Positions 51,316 through 60,722 of a stretch of DNA of 64,000 bases are shown piece by piece. Source of the DNA: Venturia oleaginea (lineage: Eukaryota; Ascomycota; Dothideomycetes; Venturiales; Venturiaceae); the NCBI GenBank assembly GCA_013176395.1, contig JABMLP010000031.1, forward strand, positions 62,001 to 126,000. The letters run 5' to 3'. The position numbers were made by a program, and so were the translations under genes. Below the pieces are notes generated by a model. The model was not told the DNA's origin, searched no databases, and saw nothing but the letters and a program-made list of their open reading frames with translations. The stretch's first letter is position 1, and each line of letters opens with the position of its first letter.

Positions 51316-54300
51316 TTATCCCCTCCCCCCCTCTCTTGTAGATCGATGTGAGCGTAGTCTCTGAGGGCGTAGTATAGGTCCGTCGTTTTCAAGAACGTTG
51401 CCGTAGGCACTTTCAAAAGCGTCCAGAGCTGTAGTTTGTTGGAGTTCGCTAAGGGGTTCCCACGTAGGATCAACGTAGCCTACCCACTTAACTAAGACTT
51501 CTCGTGTTTGTTGTCGACCTCGCCGGCGCCATCTTGCGGCTAGAATAGCCTCGATACCGTATTCCTCGTCTCCTTGTTCAGTTACTATAGGAGGCGGCTG
51601 TGTATTATCTTGTATTTGTGAAGGTAGGGGATCTGTGCCAGCTCTCCTAAGTAAAGACGTATGAAATCGGTTGTGGATTCCTCTGGGTGTATCAAGCTCG
51701 TAAGACATTGAGTTGATAACTCGTGTAACTGTATACTTCCCATGAATCCAGTCTAGTTTCTTACAAGGACGTAGGGTTTTTACGTTCTTTAGGTTGAGCC
51801 AGACTTTGTCTCCCACTTTAAAAGAGTCAGCCGGAGCACGATCTCTATTAGAGTAGTATTCTTGCTGTTGCTGAGCTGATACCATTGACGTTTCTGCCCA
51901 TTCTTGTGCGTCCTTCAATTTTGCTACAAGATCTTGTGCTTTTTCTTTTGGATTCTCAGGGGTTTTCTGGGGAGCTTCAACAGTTCCTATATGCTCAATG
52001 TTATAACCGTGGGTTAAGAAGAAAGGCGATAGGCCCGTAGCTTGGTTTGGTCTATTATCGAGGCATATTTGAGCAATAGGCAGGAGCTCAACCCAGTCGT
52101 CCTGACTAAATGTACAGAACTTACGTAGATAGGCTTCAACTTCTTGATTTCTTCTTTCCGTAGATCCATCAGTCTCAGGGTGATACGCTGTAGAGAGTCT
52201 TCTCTCTATCTTAAGAAGGTGACAAACTTCTTTCCAGAAAGCATTAACAAATTGCGTGTCCCTATCTGAGACTAGAGATCTAGGAAGCCAGTGTAATCTT
52301 ACGTAGTTCTGCATAAATAGTTTTGCAAATCCTTCAGCTCCAAACTGTTCTTTAGGCACTGGGAACAGGATAGTTCCTTTACCCAAGCGGTCAGTAATAA
52401 CGCAGAGTCTTGTGCATCTTTGGCTCTCTGGTAATTCGACTATGAAGTCTACTGAAATATCTTGCCAGATACGGCTAGGGACAGGAAGAGGTTTAAGTAA
52501 ACCTTTCTTTTTGTCTCGCCAGACTGAAGTTCTTCCGCAGACGTCACAATTGCGTATAAACTGACGTATATCTTGAGCAAATCCCGGCCAGTAGAACTGT
52601 CTGGAGAGAATAGCAATAGTAGCTTCTCGTCCAGGATGCCCTGATAGGACTGAATCGTGTATTTCTTGAATTACTCCTGTTAAGAGAGGCTCGTAGGAGG
52701 GCAACCAGATTCGGTCTCTATAGTAGAGCTGGTTGTTTTCGACTTTACAATCTCCTATAGAAGTAGGAACCTTTAGCTTAGATGGGAACTGCCTATCTTG
52801 CTTTAGAACGCTTTGGAAAATACGTCTGTAGTCTAGATCTCCTTCGAGTGCAGTTTCCCATCTATCCCTTAGATCACCTGAGAGAAAGGGATTTTGTATA
52901 AAGGGGATAGGTTCTTTGTCTACTTCTTGAGCATTTTCTTGGGCAGCTTCTTCTCTTGCAGGAGTCTTATCCTCTAGAACGTTAATCCAAAGCTTTGGAG
53001 GTAATAACGTTCTAGTTCTTTCAACGATTCTTGGGTCTTGAATATCCTTTGGGAGATCTTGATCCCTTCGAGTTAAGGCGTCTGGAACTACAGATTCAGA
53101 GCCTGGGCGATAGCCTAGTTTGAAGTTAAACTTAGCTAGTATCTGCGCCCATCTCATTTGCCTTTCATTTAGTTCCCTTTTTACCATAAACTTCTCAAGG
53201 TTCTTGTGATCTGTGAGGATAATGAATGGCTTACTTAGGCTTAGTAGCTCGCTAGTCCAATGGACTAGAGCTTTGACTATAGCCATAAGTTCTTTGTCGT
53301 GGATATCATAATTGCATTCGGCTGGCAAGTGCTTAGTAGAGAAGAAAGCACATGGTTTCCAGTTACCTAGCTCATCTTTTTGACTAAGTACTGCTCCGGA
53401 AGCCCAGCCTGAAGCATCAGGTTCTACTCGCGTAGGCTTATCTTCATCAAGTGCAGACAGGACAGGTTCTTTGCAAAACTCTGCCTTAAGTTTTTGAAAA
53501 GATTCTTCTTGCTCCTTTCCCCATAAAAATGGAGTATTCTTCTTTGTAAGGCGAACCAGAGGCTCCCTTATTGTTGAGTTATCTTTTACAAAGTCACGGT
53601 AGAAGTTTGTAAAGCCTAGGAAGCCACGTACTCCTCGTAGAGTAGTAGGACGTTCCCATTCTTTAATTGCTTTGATCTTCTCCGGATCCATGTGTAGGCC
53701 CGTTTCAGTATCTATAACGAAGCCTAGATACTTGACTCGTTTGGTATTAAACTCGCACTTCCGAATATCAAGGTATAACCCAGCGTTAAGGCAGCTTTGA
53801 AGTATCTTTTCAGTCTTTTCTTCATGGTCTTTAAGGTTCTTTGAAGAGTATATTACTATATCGTCTAGATAAGCTGAGCAGAACTCGTCTAGGTATCGTC
53901 GAAGGATATAGTTTATATACCGTTGAAAAGACGCAGGTGCACCGGTTAAGCCAAAGGGAGTAACTAGCCATTCAAATAGACCATATCTAGTTCGAAAGGC
54001 AGTTTTGAACTCATCTCCCGTTGCGATTCGAATCTTGTGGAAGGCAGCATTTACATCAAGCTTACTAAGATACTTAGCACGAGCTAAGGTTAGTAAAGTC
54101 TCTTTTACTAACGGTAGCGGGTACCTATCCTTTCGAGTAATTGCGTTTAAGGCTCGGTAGTCTACGCAAAAGCGTAAGCCCCCTCCTGGTTTCTTCACAA
54201 AGAGAACTGGAGACGCAGCAACTGATTTACTCTCTCGGATAAAGCCTTTATCTAGTAGCTCTGTAAGAGTCCTTCGCAAAACAAGGAGTTGTTCTCGACC

Positions 54301-55155
54301 CATACCATATAGAGGTCCCCAAGGAAGTGGTTTTCCTTCTTCTATAGGTATTTCGTGATCAATCCCAGGGCGATGCGGTGGTAGTCTCTCGGCCCTTTTA
54401 GGATCAAAGACAGCAGCGTACTTATGAAACCTCTTAGGTAGCAATTCCAGTATTTGCTCTGTTGTCAAAGGGACTTTCGGCTTCAAGGCAATATCAATAT
54501 CTCGAAGAGTAACAGCAAATACTCTAGACGCGTCTTTGATTTTCTCAAGTGTAGAAGTGACAAGGCGGTGGAATCTTACGGGCGCTACTTGTTGTATATC
54601 AAGTTTGTCTTCAAATTTAGCATCGCGAATGCTAATCCCGTTTGCAAAGGTAAGAGTACTTTTAGATTCATTGATAACGGCTTTGGTGTCCTTGAGAAAA
54701 GGCCTGCCTAGTAGAAGATCCTCAAATTGTCCCGGGACTATATAAGCAAAAGCGTTGCATATAAGTCCCCCTAAATCTAGGTTCAACTTCGCAATTTTTG
54801 TCACTTGGGTCTGTCCTTCTTCCTTAAGAACTCCACCTATAGTACGCGGACTAATAGGGAGTACTTCAAGGTCCATCTGCGAAGCTTTCTCCTCGTTTAT
54901 TGATGCGTAGCAGCTAGATCCATTATCAAGGAGAGTTTTAAGAGAGTATATATCGTTCACTATAGTATTTGTGTAGAAAAGGCGGGAGAGCATCTTGGGT
55001 CTGAACTGCTCCCATTCTTTTTCTATCCGAGAACGGTGTGAATCAGTGTCTTTGTTCGAATTCAAAATACTATTTACTCTCTCAATTGACTCCTTTGACA
55101 ATTTTGCTCTATCTACTCTACGCCTCCATCCACGACTTTGGATAGAGGCTACTCT
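51316..55155 (-). CDS. pol: Pol: protease, reverse transcriptase, RNase H, integrase, chromodomain
   Basis: Open from the frameshift region next to the gag stop; about 1279 aa. Protease region with LLDNGSSCYASI (a DNGS variant of the usual DTG/DSG). Reverse transcriptase with VLFVKKPGGGLRFCVDYRAL, PFGLTGAPASFQRYIN and the active-site SAYLDDIVIYS. RNase H with NYDIHDKELMAIVKAL and ILTDHKNLEKF. Integrase with an HHCC finger (HPGREATIA, CDVCGR) and DD35E residues in WQDISVDFIVELP, VSDRDTQFV and HPETDGSTERRNQEVE. The C-terminal chromodomain is YGIEAILAARWRRRG, VLVKWVGYVDPTWEP. The first listed start (55101) is TTG, so expression as a Gag-Pol fusion is likely. Confidence 0.95.
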   Translation of the reverse strand, partial: RVASIQSRGWRRRVDRAKLSKESIERVNSILNSNKDTDSHRSRIEKEWEQFRPKMLSRLFYTNTIVNDIYSLKTLLDNGSSCYASINEEKASQMDLEVLPISPRTIGGVLKEEGQTQVTKIAKLNLDLGGLICNAFAYIVPGQFEDLLLGRPFLKDTKAVINESKSTLTFANGISIRDAKFEDKLDIQQVAPVRFHRLVTSTLEKIKDASRVFAVTLRDIDIALKPKVPLTTEQILELLPKRFHKYAAVFDPKRAERLPPHRPGIDHEIPIEEGKPLPWGPLYGMGREQLLVLRRTLTELLDKGFIRESKSVAASPVLFVKKPGGGLRFCVDYRALNAITRKDRYPLPLVKETLLTLARAKYLSKLDVNAAFHKIRIATGDEFKTAFRTRYGLFEWLVTPFGLTGAPASFQRYINYILRRYLDEFCSAYLDDIVIYSSKNLKDHEEKTEKILQSCLNAGLYLDIRKCEFNTKRVKYLGFVIDTETGLHMDPEKIKAIKEWERPTTLRGVRGFLGFTNFYRDFVKDNSTIREPLVRLTKKNTPFLWGKEQEESFQKLKAEFCKEPVLSALDEDKPTRVEPDASGWASGAVLSQKDELGNWKPCAFFSTKHLPAECNYDIHDKELMAIVKALVHWTSELLSLSKPFIILTDHKNLEKFMVKRELNERQMRWAQILAKFNFKLGYRPGSESVVPDALTRRDQDLPKDIQDPRIVERTRTLLPPKLWINVLEDKTPAREEAAQENAQEVDKEPIPFIQNPFLSGDLRDRWETALEGDLDYRRIFQSVLKQDRQFPSKLKVPTSIGDCKVENNQLYYRDRIWLPSYEPLLTGVIQEIHDSVLSGHPGREATIAILSRQFYWPGFAQDIRQFIRNCDVCGRTSVWRDKKKGLLKPLPVPSRIWQDISVDFIVELPESQRCTRLCVITDRLGKGTILFPVPKEQFGAEGFAKLFMQNYVRLHWLPRSLVSDRDTQFVNAFWKEVCHLLKIERRLSTAYHPETDGSTERRNQEVEAYLRKFCTFSQDDWVELLPIAQICLDNRPNQATGLSPFFLTHGYNIEHIGTVEAPQKTPENPKEKAQDLVAKLKDAQEWAETSMVSAQQQQEYYSNRDRAPADSFKVGDKVWLNLKNVKTLRPCKKLDWIHGKYTVTRVINSMSYELDTPRGIHNRFHTSLLRRAGTDPLPSQIQDNTQPPPIVTEQGDEEYGIEAILAARWRRRGRQQTREVLVKWVGYVDPTWEPLSELQQTTALDAFESAYGNVLENDGPILRPQRLRSHRSTREGGRG

Positions 55156-56171
55156 TTTTCCGAGTAGTCCTCTTCTTCAACTTCTTCATTCTCCTCAGTG
55201 GTTCCTTTGGCCCTTTTTGAACCAAGTTGCGTGACTCTTTCTACCTCTGTATCCAACCAGCAGTCTTTCATTCTATGGCCGGCCTTCCCACAGCGTAAGC
55301 AGAGGTTATTTGCCTTCCTATATTCATAGGCTTTAGACGAAATTTTTAACTTGTTTACGCGTGTAGGCTCCCAGTCCATAGCGTTCAGATCTTTAAAAGA
55401 CTTCTCTTTATCTCTGAATCGTAACTTATCTTCTGAGGAAGAGAGCATCTTTGCTGTAGTGATTTGCATACTTGTATTCAAAAGATCGGACACAAACTGC
55501 TGGTAGGAGGTACTCTGAGATTGGCCTATTCTCTGGTTTCGCAGCTCTTGATTTATTGCTTTGTGTAGAAATGCAATTTTAACAGCGTCAGGCCAAGTCA
55601 TTCCTCCAGCATTAGCAAGAGTGGTTTCAAAACGGGGAAGAAAAGAGAAGAAGGGTTCTTTCTCTTTTTGTTTGATTGTGGACAGGCTTACAGTAGCTCT
55701 TTGTTGTTGTACTGGATCGCCATAGAAGTTGTCCATATACTGTAACAATTTCTGTCCCGTTTTATCTTCCTCTGGAGCTGTCTTTACGTAGGCCAGAGTA
55801 GCCTGAGCTGCGGAGCCTCGTAGAGAGGAGAAGATGTAGGCAAATTGGTTCCTACTATCCCCTATAGACTCTGCGTCTATCTCCAACTTCATCCTTGCTT
55901 GTTGAAACCACTGAGCCCATTCAGAACGCTTGCCATCAAATTCTTGGAGCTTAGGAAGTACAGCTTTCTTCCTATGTATTCTGTCTTTTTGTGAATTCTT
56001 AGTCTCTTGTCCTTCTACTACGTTCTCAGAGCGAGTAGTGTTAGGTAAGATTGTAAGAATACGCGTAATAGCATCGTTCTGAATGGCTAGTTGATGTTGT
56101 AATGCTGCCATAGCTTCTTGTAGGGCTTGGGGTTCTTGAGGAACTCTTTGTTCCTGATCTTCTCCTTCCAT
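55149..56171 (-). CDS. gag: Gag capsid-type protein with CCHC zinc knuckle
   Basis: 340 aa from ATG 56171. A coiled N-terminus (QALQEAMAALQHQLAIQNDA) is followed by a retrotransposon gag domain (EFDGKRSEWAQWFQQARMKL; AYIFSSLRGSAAQATLAYV) and a knuckle CLRCGKAGHRMKDC. The tail is acidic. The stop TAG (55151-55149) follows GGAAAAAG; pol is in the -1 frame there, so a -1 shift on the A run would give Gag-Pol. Confidence 0.93.
   Translation of the reverse strand: MEGEDQEQRVPQEPQALQEAMAALQHQLAIQNDAITRILTILPNTTRSENVVEGQETKNSQKDRIHRKKAVLPKLQEFDGKRSEWAQWFQQARMKLEIDAESIGDSRNQFAYIFSSLRGSAAQATLAYVKTAPEEDKTGQKLLQYMDNFYGDPVQQQRATVSLSTIKQKEKEPFFSFLPRFETTLANAGGMTWPDAVKIAFLHKAINQELRNQRIGQSQSTSYQQFVSDLLNTSMQITTAKMLSSSEDKLRFRDKEKSFKDLNAMDWEPTRVNKLKISSKAYEYRKANNLCLRCGKAGHRMKDCWLDTEVERVTQLGSKRAKGTTEENEEVEEEDYSEKE
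55152..55163 (-). promoter_or_regulatory. candidate -1 ribosomal frameshift site between gag and pol
   Basis: The last gag codons are TCG GAA AAA GAG before TAG. Slipping back one base on AAA continues in AGA GTA GCC, an open frame leading into pol. It is not a canonical heptamer, and no downstream pseudoknot was worked out. Confidence 0.5.
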
Positions 56172-56457
56172 ATTTTCACCTATGAGAGATAATAGAGAGC
56201 ACTACTATACACACTCCTAGGCTCTACTCTAGAGATTTGCTAGGCAGTATAGAGTCAATGCCTATTAGTATAGGAAGGTGACTATAGAATCCCAGAAGGA
56301 TTTTTACACTATAGTCCGCTCTGCAATCCTTATTACTAAGGACAGAGCTCCCAGGGACTGTGAAGGCCAAGTGTATTAAATCTCTCTTCCTAGCTCTTTC
56401 TTTCCTCAGCTTATTACAGCTTCAACTCCTAAGACTACGCTGTCTTAGGATGACCTG

Positions 56458-56785
56458 CCCTTGCTTCTTGGAGATTCTAGCACGTTCTAGAAAATCTCAG
56501 TTTGAATTCTCTTGAATTCCCTTTTTGGATTGGCCCTTTCGGTTGGCCCTTGCTTCTTGGAGATTCTAGCACCTTCTAGAAAATCTCAGCTTGAATTCTC
56601 TTGAATTCCCTTTTTGTTTGGCCCTTGAGGTTGGCCCTTGAAGTTGGCCTTTGAGGTTGGCCCTTGCTTCTTGAGTTAGGACAAGTGTCCTCTTCTTGAA
56701 ATTCCTTTCTGTTTGGCCCTTGAGGTTGGCCCTCGCTTCTTGGATTAGGACAAGTGTCCTCTTCTTGAAATTCCTTTTTGGAGCT
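56458..56785. repeat. tandem repeats in the gypsy leader
   Basis: An 89-bp unit starting TTGCTTCTTGGAGATTCTAG occurs at 56461 and 56550. It is followed by shorter repeats built on TTGGCCCTTGAGG and AGGACAAGTGTCCTCTTCTT (twice). Confidence 0.8.
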
Positions 56786-56822
56786 TGCTCTCTGTGAGCC
56801 TTTCTTCCTTTGTAAGATTGAG

Positions 56823-56833
56823 GTACTTAGATA
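56823..56833 (-). promoter_or_regulatory. gypsy primer-binding site, self-primer type
   Basis: One base inside the 5' LTR, the 11 bases TATCTAAGTAC (minus strand) are the exact reverse complement of GTACTTAGATA within the same LTR at 56906-56896. No match to a tRNA 3' end was recognised. Confidence 0.75.
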
Positions 56834-56834
56834 A

Positions 56835-57145
56835 TGTAAGAGTTCAACCCTCAAAGGTGTTTCGCAAGTGAGAGAAGACTGCTTGTATTTCAAAGTATCT
56901 AAGTACAGAGAAGAAAGTGTAAATACAGGAAGGATAGCTCGTATAAATAATCCTCCTCTTACAATAGATCCTTCTAGAAAGTATCTTTAAATGGAAACGT
57001 GACAGCTTGCGAAATAGAACATGGCAGCTTGCGAAATAGAACATGACAGCTTGCAAAATAGAACATGACAGCTTGCAGAATAACAAGAGAACAATTGGAA
57101 ATCCAGTCATGGATAAGCTAGAGAGAAGGATTCCATCCCTTAACA
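56835..57145 (-). repeat. 5' LTR of the gypsy element
   Basis: 311 bp, identical by eye to the copy at 51005-51315. Predicted transcript start at 56906 (R begins GTACTTAGATA), with a TATA-like element about 40 bp upstream. Confidence 0.96.
56942..56949 (-). promoter_or_regulatory. TATA-like element of the gypsy LTR promoter
   Basis: TATTTATA on the minus strand, 36-43 bp before the start site predicted from the self-primer pairing. Confidence 0.55.
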
Positions 57146-57150
57146 CAAAC

Positions 57151-57296
57151 CTACCCTACCAACCCCTAATAACCACCTCATATCACCCCATCACCACAAT
57201 CAAACAGGGTAAAAAATAACAACATTAAAAAATCTCATTCACAATGTTTTCATCTCAACCTACCTCCTAAATGCCACAACAAAAAACGGTCAGCAG

Positions 57297-57329
<33 letters not shown>

Positions 57330-57645
57330 CAGAAGCCCTGCTTTTCCAATGTCCAAAATTACTCCGTCCCATCCCTTGAAAGACAATGGGGGGGTATACC
57401 AATAAGAACCATGAATCCCAAACTGCCCAAACACCCGAATTCGCAAACCTGCAAACACCAAGAAATGCCCTTCTCAAGTAATCATCATAGTACTAGTCCC
57501 AACAATGCCCAAATACAAACCAGTCCGGTCAAACAGTGCCAGAGTCATTCCCAGCCCAGACCCAAAAATACCAACACAGCAAAAGAAAAAAAACCTCGAA
57601 GACACAAACCATTGACGCCGAGAGAGGAAGCAGAAAGAGATGTAC
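57151..57645. other. 3' flank of SPT20 with a 27-base A tract
   Basis: No gene. Contains a run of 27 A at 57297-57323. On the minus strand a possible intron starts at the GTGAGT next to the SPT20 stop and could end at an acceptor near 57458, probably in the 3' UTR. Confidence 0.45.
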
Positions 57646-60600
57646 TCACATCATCCCCCCGCCCATGCCGCCCATCCCATTCTGCCCCATGTTCATCTGC
57701 TGCTGCCTCGCCGCCATCATCTGCTGCTGCAACTGCATCATCTGCTGCGGGTTAAGGTTGGCCGTATTGGGCATCCCACTCACCCCCTGCGGCATCTGCC
57801 CACCACCCATGCCCATCTGCCCATTCACATTCATCCCCATCTGTCCTCCACCCATGCCCATCTGCCCACCCATATTCCCATTAGAAGCATTTGGCAAACC
57901 ATTAGAGATCCCACTCATCTGCATACCCTGCTGTTGCCCAACACCTTGCTGCTGCTGCTGAGCACCCATTTGCTGCATACCCATCTGCCTCTGTCTCGCA
58001 GCCATCTGCTGTCTCTGCTGCTGAATATTAAGCAAATAGGCCTGTTGCGCCGCCGTATTCTGCTGTCCAACCATCATACCGCTTCCCGCCGAGTTCGGCA
58101 TCTGCATTCCCTGCCCATTCTGCATCTGCTGATTCTGTCCACCATTGCTCATCATGCCATTGTGCTGTCCAGCGCCCTGCATTTGCAATGCTTGCGCCCG
58201 TTGCGCCTCTTGCGCGTGTTGTATCATTTGAGTTCCTTTGGCCCTGACCTTCTGCTCAATGAGCATGCTCCCTCTCTGTTTTTGCTGCATTTCCATATTT
58301 TGAAACGACTGCATTTGATCTGGCGGCGGTGGCATGCCTCCAAATCGAGCCAGAAATTGTTGAGATCTCTGATTTGATTCGGCCACGTACTGACTTTGGA
58401 GCTGTTGCCTGAACGTTTGCAGTTGTGCGTTGATATTCGCCATGATTGGATTTTGGTGTTGCCGTTGGCCGTTCATCTGTTGCATTTGGTGATTGTTCAT
58501 TTGACCATTCTGCATCTGCATAGCTTGAGACATGTTTTGTTGCATTCCACCTTGCGGTGTAGGCGTTCCTCCATTCATCTGTGCCAGTCGTTGTTGGTGC
58601 TGGAGATGCTGTTGCTGCTGTTGGAATTGGATTATCAAGTTTTGCTGTTGATGGGTGATAGGATTGCCCATTTGCTGCATTCGCTGAGCATTTTGCGCCG
58701 CCAATTGTCGCTGGTGCATCATTTGCTGGCGCTGCTCGGGGGTAAATTGCTGTCCAGTAGGTGTCGCAATCTGAGAAGGCATCATCGAAGGCGTGCTGTG
58801 CTGCATCTGACCAGCCATCGGACTGCCTTGGTTGACTCGCGGCGTTGGCGTTTGGTGACGGGTCACTGGAACAGCCGAGGGCATACTTGGTGTATTCTGC
58901 ACCTGAGGCGTTCCATGAGCGCTGCCTGGATGCTGCTGGCTTTGCTGTCGGACCATCCCAAGACCTTGGTGATGTTGTTGCATAGCTGACGGAGGTCTTG
59001 CGGGACTGCCAGCGGCATGATTTGATAACGAGGTTGCCATTGGTACACTCGTCATGGGTACCGAAGCCATTGGCGTACCGTTGATGACTGGAGACGCTGA
59101 CAATGGCGTTTGCTGTCTATTAATGGGCGACATTTGGGCGGCTTGGGACGCCTGCAAATGGGACGCCTGAGACATGGAGATTGACATTGGAATTTGTTGG
59201 GGATTGGCGGTGGCAGGTGTCGACATGTTGGTCTGCTGTTGCGACTGAGCATGTTCTGCAGCTGCCCGTTGCGCCTGCTGGACCTGCTGCTGGCGTGCCA
59301 GATTTTCCTGCTGAGCCTGCCGTAGCTGCGACTGTTGCTGCAACTGTCGATCCTGCTCTGCGCGCTCCCTCCTCTTCGCTTGCTCGGCTTCTTGTCGTTG
59401 TCGCTTGATAGATGCTTGCTCTGCCTCTTGCTCTTTCTTTACCCGCTCTCTTTCAGCATATTGCATACGAACATTCTCCAGCACCTTGAAGGGTTTGAAG
59501 TCGGCCTCAAAAGTGCCGGTACCGCCTGAACGTCCAGCATCTGCCGTACCACCGTTCGAGCCACCCGTGAAAAGACTTGACTGGCGCTCGTCGAAGGTGA
59601 GCATAAATCGTTCCTCTGAAGCAGCTTGGGCTTCATCTGCAGCAAGCTCAGCCGTGGTACGTTTGCGGGCCTTTGGTGCAGGAGGGGGTGCGCAGTGCAG
59701 AGGATGTTCCCATTGCTCAATCAATTGTTGTGAATGCGCAAAGTCTACCGCCGGTTCTAGGAATAAAGGTGGAGCTGTTCGGTTGATCACTTCGGCCTCC
59801 CACTCGTGTGCATTGTCCTCTGTTAGGATCATCTGCGGATGTTTCGAAGATCCTTTGGCAGCCAGAGGAGTTGGTGGTACCGACGTCAATGGCGTGGGAG
59901 GATGTGGAGTTGGCGTCGCTCCGTCTTTACTGGATTGGCTATTTAGTAGCCTCTTTCCTGGCTTCTCGTACTCGGTTCGTGCTAGAATATTCATCTCCTC
60001 GAGCAGCGAAGATTGTGTCGAGAATAAGACTGTCGTGAAAACCTGTGACGTTTTCGATGTCTTCTTTTGCATGGCCGAAGCAGGCTGTTCTGGTGCAGGC
60101 ATGGGCTGCTTCTCTGGTGCTTTATTGCTCGGCGAGTCTTTCATGCTCTGCTCAGGATAGGGAACATGGGGCGAGGGTGTGATATGGAAGTTCCAATTGT
60201 GTACCGAGTATGGCTTCTGTGTACTGCCCCCAACTGTTTTCGTAGCACTCGCAGCATTTGCATCTGCTCCTACTCGGTGGTTGTGAACCTCAACGATCAA
60301 ACAGCCATCATAGAATTTGACGCCGCTCGCGAATAGCTCTTCCAAGATCTCGTGAGGAACGGTTTTATGCTGGATATGTTCCAGGATTAATCGCATCTCT
60401 GAATTATAGCCGAAGTTGCCATCTTGCTGGTCGAAGCGGAAATGGGTTGGATGAAGGTGGAGAATAAGGGAGGGCGCGTAGCCGGCAAACTTCTTCAGTA
60501 TGTAGTCAGTCGTGACCACTGAGAGATGTATTAGTTTTGGTACTCTGATCAAAAGGGGTGGGCCATATTCATACCAAAAGGCGGCGGCTGGTTGAGATTG

Positions 60601-60722
60601 TTTGATTCCATTGCGTCGGCAGTAGTGGCTCTTGTGTTCACTCGGGTGGGACCAGGTCGAGCAGATTCTCGTCGCTGACGCAAAGCCTGAATAGGCCTTG
60701 TCATCGTCGTTTGAGTCGCCAT
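57646..60722 (-). CDS. SPT20: SPT20, SAGA transcription coactivator subunit
   Basis: Exon 1 60722-60575 (ATG GCGACTCAAACG), a 56-nt intron 60574-60519 (donor GTATGA, branch CTAAT, acceptor CTCAG; one base carried over), exon 2 60518-57646; 1006 aa. The SPT20 domain is in the first 200 residues: ILKKFAGYAPSLILHLHPTH, FRFDQQDGNFGY, LEELFASGVKFYDGCLIVEV and KPYSVHNWNFHI. A charged coiled coil follows (EKRxx-type runs around KKEQEAEQASIKRQRQEAEQ), then a very long Q/M/G/N-rich low-complexity half ending GGMGGGMM. Spt20 holds SAGA together and helps TBP delivery. The Q-rich half has large open frames on the other strand, which are not genes. Confidence 0.93.

Larger units (their letters stand above)
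51005..57145 (-). mobile_element. young Ty3/gypsy chromovirus, complete, minus strand
   Basis: 6141 bp with two 311-bp LTRs that I find identical base for base. The 5-bp target duplication CAAAC lies at 51000-51004 and 57146-57150. Minus-strand order: 5' LTR (57145-56835), primer site, leader of about 650 nt with tandem repeats, gag, pol, polypurine tract (AGAGAGGGGGGAGGGGATAA, overlapping the end of pol), 3' LTR. Both genes are open. Pol ends with a chromodomain. The primer site pairs with the LTR itself, as in Tf1. Everything indicates a recent and possibly active insertion. Confidence 0.96.

Noticed and set aside
57640..58377. 245-codon plus-strand frame (histidine/leucine-rich) opposite SPT20
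   Set aside because: Complement of the Q/M-rich low-complexity half of SPT20; no independent features.
59405..60160. 251-codon plus-strand frame opposite SPT20
   Set aside because: Antisense to the conserved coiled-coil and N-terminal region of SPT20; no recognisable domain.
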